Shown here: positions 5,871 through 7,769 of the stretch, in pieces
Layout of the letters: each line of letters begins with the position of its first letter
How positions within the stretch are numbered: position 1 is the first letter of the stretch
Assembly (NCBI GenBank): GCA_964572185.1
Contig: CAZNFI010000141.1
Coordinates: 1-7,769 of the forward strand
DNA length: 7,769 nt
Direction: 5' to 3'
DNA from: Azophilus sp964572185
GTDB lineage: Bacteria; Pseudomonadota; Gammaproteobacteria; Pseudomonadales; Azotimanducaceae
Notes under the pieces: model-generated
Told to the model about the DNA's origin: nothing
Seen by the model: only the letters and a program-made list of their open reading frames with translations
Database searches by the model: none
Translations under genes and position numbers: made by a program

Positions 5871-6539
5871 CTATTCGTCGCCCATGGCGCCGAAGATGTG
5901 CAACAGCGACATGAACAGGTTGTAGAAGGACACGTACAACGTCACCGTGGCACGGATGTAGTTGGTTTCCCCACCGTGCACGATGGCGCTGGTCTGCCAG
6001 AGAATGGCGGCGCTGGCAAACAGCACGAAACCGCAGGATATGGCGACGGAGAAGGCGGACAGGTCGAAGAACAGGCTCAGTACAACCGCGCCCATGAGCA
6101 CAAAGAAGCCCACCACCAGGAAACCGGAGAGGAAGCTGAAATCGCGACGCGTGATCACCGCGTAGGCAGACAGGCCGATGAATGCGGCAGCCGTGGTGCC
6201 GAGCGCCGATGCCACCAGGTTGGGCCCGTTGGCGAGGCTCAGGTAGGCATTGAGTATGGGCCCCGCGGTGAAGCCCATGAAGCCGGTGAACAGGAAGGTG
6301 AACAGCAACCCCAGCGCGCTGTCTGCCGTCTTGTGTACGGCGTAGAGCAGCCCGAAGAAGCCGATGATGGTGATCAGAAAGCCGGGATACGGGGCGTTCA
6401 TGGCGATCGAGGCCATCGCCGTCACGGCGCTGAACCCCAGGGTCATGCCGAGCAGCAGGTAGGTGTTGCGCAGAACGCTGTTGACCTGCACCGCGGTCGG
6501 CGTGCGGGTACGGGCGGAGATCAGGTTTGGTTGGGCCAC
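5871..6539 (-). CDS. yccA: BI-1/YccA family membrane protein, FtsH-associated
   Basis: This 222-residue inner-membrane protein with about seven hydrophobic segments (starting near residue 26) belongs to the Bax inhibitor-1 family. It resembles E. coli YccA along its length: VLRNTYLLLGMTLGFSAVTA at 22-41, GFMGFTAGPILNAYLS at 86-101, and the C-terminal signature HGGETNYIRATVTLYVSFYN (188-207) followed by LFMSLL. E. coli YccA is a substrate and modulator of the FtsH protease; the roughly 22-residue cytoplasmic N-terminal tail needed for FtsH recognition is present. The position equivalent to the first Asp of the calcium-leak pair of B. subtilis YetJ is Gln182, and the second is Ser204, so that latch is absent, as the second is in YccA. 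The GTG start (6537-6539) has GAGG seven bases upstream. It follows gpsA on the same strand and has its own promoter. Confidence 0.92.
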   Translation of the reverse strand: MAQPNLISARTRTPTAVQVNSVLRNTYLLLGMTLGFSAVTAMASIAMNAPYPGFLITIIGFFGLLYAVHKTADSALGLLFTFLFTGFMGFTAGPILNAYLSLANGPNLVASALGTTAAAFIGLSAYAVITRRDFSFLSGFLVVGFFVLMGAVVLSLFFDLSAFSVAISCGFVLFASAAILWQTSAIVHGGETNYIRATVTLYVSFYNLFMSLLHIFGAMGDE

Positions 6540-6571
6540 GTCAATGCCTCGCGAGTGAATGTCGTTAAAGA

Positions 6572-6600
6572 TATATAGGGAATCCGGGCGCCCATTTCAA
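6572..6600 (-). promoter_or_regulatory. sigma70-like promoter of yccA
   Basis: On the minus strand, TTGAAA (6595-6600) and TATATA (6572-6577) are separated by 17 bp, a near-consensus pair (5/6 and 5/6). It lies between the gpsA stop and the yccA start, with a predicted leader of about 25 bases. The spacer contains the 8-bp palindrome GGGCGCCC. It would let yccA and the downstream hydrolase be expressed independently of gpsA. Confidence 0.65.
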
Positions 6601-6607
6601 GTGGTGA

Positions 6608-7609
6608 TCACCATGCATCCTGTAGCAGGCTCTGCACGCATTGGCGCGCCTCGATCCTGCCGTCTAGCAGCGCCAGCAATCGGTTCACGAAAGGCGCCTC
6701 GAGCCGCTCGGCTTCGGCGCGAGCCGCGAACATGCGCGTGGCGCGCACGCCTTCCGACACCATGACGGTGCTGCCCAGGGCTTCGTCCAGGCGCTTGCCC
6801 GAGCCAAGCAACTCGCCGGTACGCCGATTGCGGCCATGCGGTGAGGTGGCGGTGACGAACAGGTCACCGACGCCCGCCGGGCTGACCGCGGTGCCGGGCC
6901 GGGCGCCCATCGCCTCAAGCAGGCGGCAGCCTTCCGCAAAACCGGCGGTGAACACGGCCGCCTTGAGATTGTCGGTGCCGGGCCCCTTGCCTTCGCCAAG
7001 GCCATCGCATACGCCGCAGGCCAGGGCGATGACGTTCTTGAATGCGCCCCACAGTTCCACACCAAGCGGGTCGTCGGCAAAGCGCAGCTTCAGGGTGTCG
7101 GTGGACAGGCGGCCCGCCAGCGCCTCGGCGACGGGCAGATCCTCGGACGCAACCAGTGCGGTAGTCAGCACGCCGGCCGCCACCTCCCGGGCAATGGTCG
7201 GCCCGGTCATCACCGCCAGCGAATTGGTGCACCCCGCAGCATCGAGCCGTTCGCGGATAGCCTCCGATACCAGGCGTTCGTCGGGCGCCAGTCCCTTGGC
7301 GAGATCGAGCAACACCTGGCCTTCGCGCAACAGCGGCGCAACGTCGGCGACGACTTCGAGAATCACATGCGAGGGTAGCGCCAGCACCACGATTTCGGCG
7401 CCGTCCAGCGCGGTGGCGAGGTCCATGGTTACCCGGGCGCCGGGCAGCCGCACGCCCGGCAGGTACTTTTCATTGGCCCCCGTGTCGCGGATGCTGGCGA
7501 ACACCTCGTCTTCCACGGTCCAGCCGTGCACGCGGTTCCCGTGCAGCGACCAGACCCGTGCCAGCGCGGTGCCGAAATTGCCGAGCCCGAGCAGGGCGAT
7601 CGGGATCAT
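6608..7609 (-). CDS. gpsA: NAD(P)+-dependent glycerol-3-phosphate dehydrogenase
   Basis: This 333-residue cytoplasmic enzyme reduces dihydroxyacetone phosphate to sn-glycerol-3-phosphate, the backbone precursor of phospholipids. The N-terminal Rossmann domain begins IALLGLGNFGTALA (GxGxxG at 8-13). VLALPSHV (75-82), DLAKGLAPDERLVSEAI (102-118) and VMTGPTIAREVAAG (133-146) are the usual blocks. ELWGAFKNVIALACGVCDGLG (185-205) contains the catalytic Lys191. The substrate-phosphate motif is HGRNRRTGE (258-266), with the GVGDL segment at 246-250. Two departures from E. coli GpsA: a roughly five-residue insertion, KGPGTD, at 208-213, and TAG in place of TRG at 221-223. The start is ATG at 7607-7609, with AGGAGG nine bases upstream; in-frame codons further upstream are rejected because they lie beyond this site. 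Length is normal for the family. yccA follows after 68 bases. Confidence 0.95.
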   Translation of the reverse strand: MIPIALLGLGNFGTALARVWSLHGNRVHGWTVEDEVFASIRDTGANEKYLPGVRLPGARVTMDLATALDGAEIVVLALPSHVILEVVADVAPLLREGQVLLDLAKGLAPDERLVSEAIRERLDAAGCTNSLAVMTGPTIAREVAAGVLTTALVASEDLPVAEALAGRLSTDTLKLRFADDPLGVELWGAFKNVIALACGVCDGLGEGKGPGTDNLKAAVFTAGFAEGCRLLEAMGARPGTAVSPAGVGDLFVTATSPHGRNRRTGELLGSGKRLDEALGSTVMVSEGVRATRMFAARAEAERLEAPFVNRLLALLDGRIEARQCVQSLLQDAW

Positions 7610-7634
7610 GGGCCGTAGCCTCCTGCGTGCAACC

Positions 7635-7652
7635 CGGGCTGCTAGCAGCCCG
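7635..7652. promoter_or_regulatory. 18-bp perfect palindrome, candidate operator
   Basis: CGGGCTGCTAGCAGCCCG is a perfect palindrome with no loop, located between the divergent gpsA start (7609) and the plus-strand start at 7688. With no central spacer it is better suited to a dimeric DNA-binding protein than to an RNA hairpin. It is 26 bases from the gpsA start codon, in the region where leader or promoter sequence is expected. The identity of any regulator is unknown. Confidence 0.45.
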
Positions 7653-7687
7653 CGGCAAAAGTCCGGCGAAGCACCGAGAGGGGAGCA

Positions 7688-7769
7688 ATGAGCCGGCAAA
7701 AGAACGCGCCCGCCTGGCAAGGCGCGGTGCCGGATGACCGGCCAGCGCAGGTGCCGGATGACCGGCCAG
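7688..7769 (+). CDS. start of a hypothetical gene with in-frame 8-residue repeats (truncated by window end)
   Basis: An ATG at 7688-7690 is preceded by GAGG (7678-7681) at 6-base spacing, inside a purine-rich GAGAGGGGAGCA. The visible product is 27 complete codons: MSRQKNAPAWQGA, then VPDDRPAQ and VPDDRPA. Codons 14 onward therefore form a 24-bp tandem repeat that keeps frame and has no stop. The repeat is Pro/Asp/Arg-rich, which suggests a flexible, extracytoplasmic or disordered repeat region, but no family can be named. No signal peptide is visible in the first residues. It is divergent from gpsA, with 78 bases between start codons. The window ends inside the repeat, so length and function are unknown. 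The ribosome binding site and frame-preserving repeat argue for a real gene. Confidence 0.5.
   Translation, partial: MSRQKNAPAWQGAVPDDRPAQVPDDRP
7726..7769 (+). repeat. 24-bp direct tandem repeat, cut by the window end
   Basis: Positions 7726-7745 and 7750-7769 are identical (both GGTGCCGGATGACCGGCCAG), separated by CGCA, giving a 24-bp period and 1.8 visible copies. More copies may continue beyond the window. In the frame of the ATG at 7688 each unit encodes VPDDRPAQ. Confidence 0.85.

Noticed and set aside
7610..7720. N-terminal extension of GpsA
   Set aside because: The family starts at MIPIALLGLG with AGGAGG correctly spaced; the extension overlaps the palindrome and the divergent gene start.

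Overview
The window is GC-rich, apart from a short AT-rich patch near 3450-3480. It carries seven complete or near-complete conserved genes, one small uncharacterised gene and the start of a ninth gene cut off by the window end. The gene set (YccA-type BI-1 protein, GpsA, PA0069-family radical SAM protein) and an Escherichia/Pseudomonas-type LexA box point to a gammaproteobacterium; genus cannot be read from the sequence. A run of exactly 100 N shows that this is a scaffold from a draft assembly, possibly a metagenome bin.

Layout. (i) 17-125: a 109-bp inverted-repeat element of MITE type with 37-bp arms, whose right end supplies the stop codon of the next gene. (ii) 120-2051, minus strand: a sodium:solute symporter followed downstream by a small 82-residue protein of unknown function. 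(iii) 2323-4504: a divergent locus. A radical SAM protein of the PA0069/Rv2578c family reads left; an antibiotic-biosynthesis-monooxygenase (ABM) fold protein and a glutathione S-transferase, overlapping by ATGA, read right. Between them is a near-consensus LexA (SOS) box that fills the spacer of a promoter driving the radical SAM gene. (iv) 4535-4744: a tandem array of the 8-mer GTCAGCCC, interrupted by the 100-N gap, between the convergent GST and hydrolase genes. (v) 4731-7609, minus strand: gpsA, then yccA with its own sigma70-like promoter, then an alpha/beta hydrolase with an extra helical N-terminal domain. (vi) 7610-7769: a divergent intergenic region with an 18-bp perfect palindrome, then the start of a plus-strand gene with a good ribosome binding site whose codons 14 onward form an in-frame 24-bp (8-residue) repeat cut by the window end.

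Functionally, most genes are housekeeping or stress-linked: glycerol-3-phosphate supply for phospholipids (GpsA), membrane-protein quality control through FtsH (YccA), sodium-driven uptake (symporter), and a probable DNA-damage-induced radical SAM enzyme with a neighbouring redox/detoxification pair. No complete unknown system is evident. The least conventional elements are the SOS-controlled divergent locus, the repeat-bearing gene at the right edge, the palindrome upstream of gpsA, and the inverted-repeat element at the left edge.
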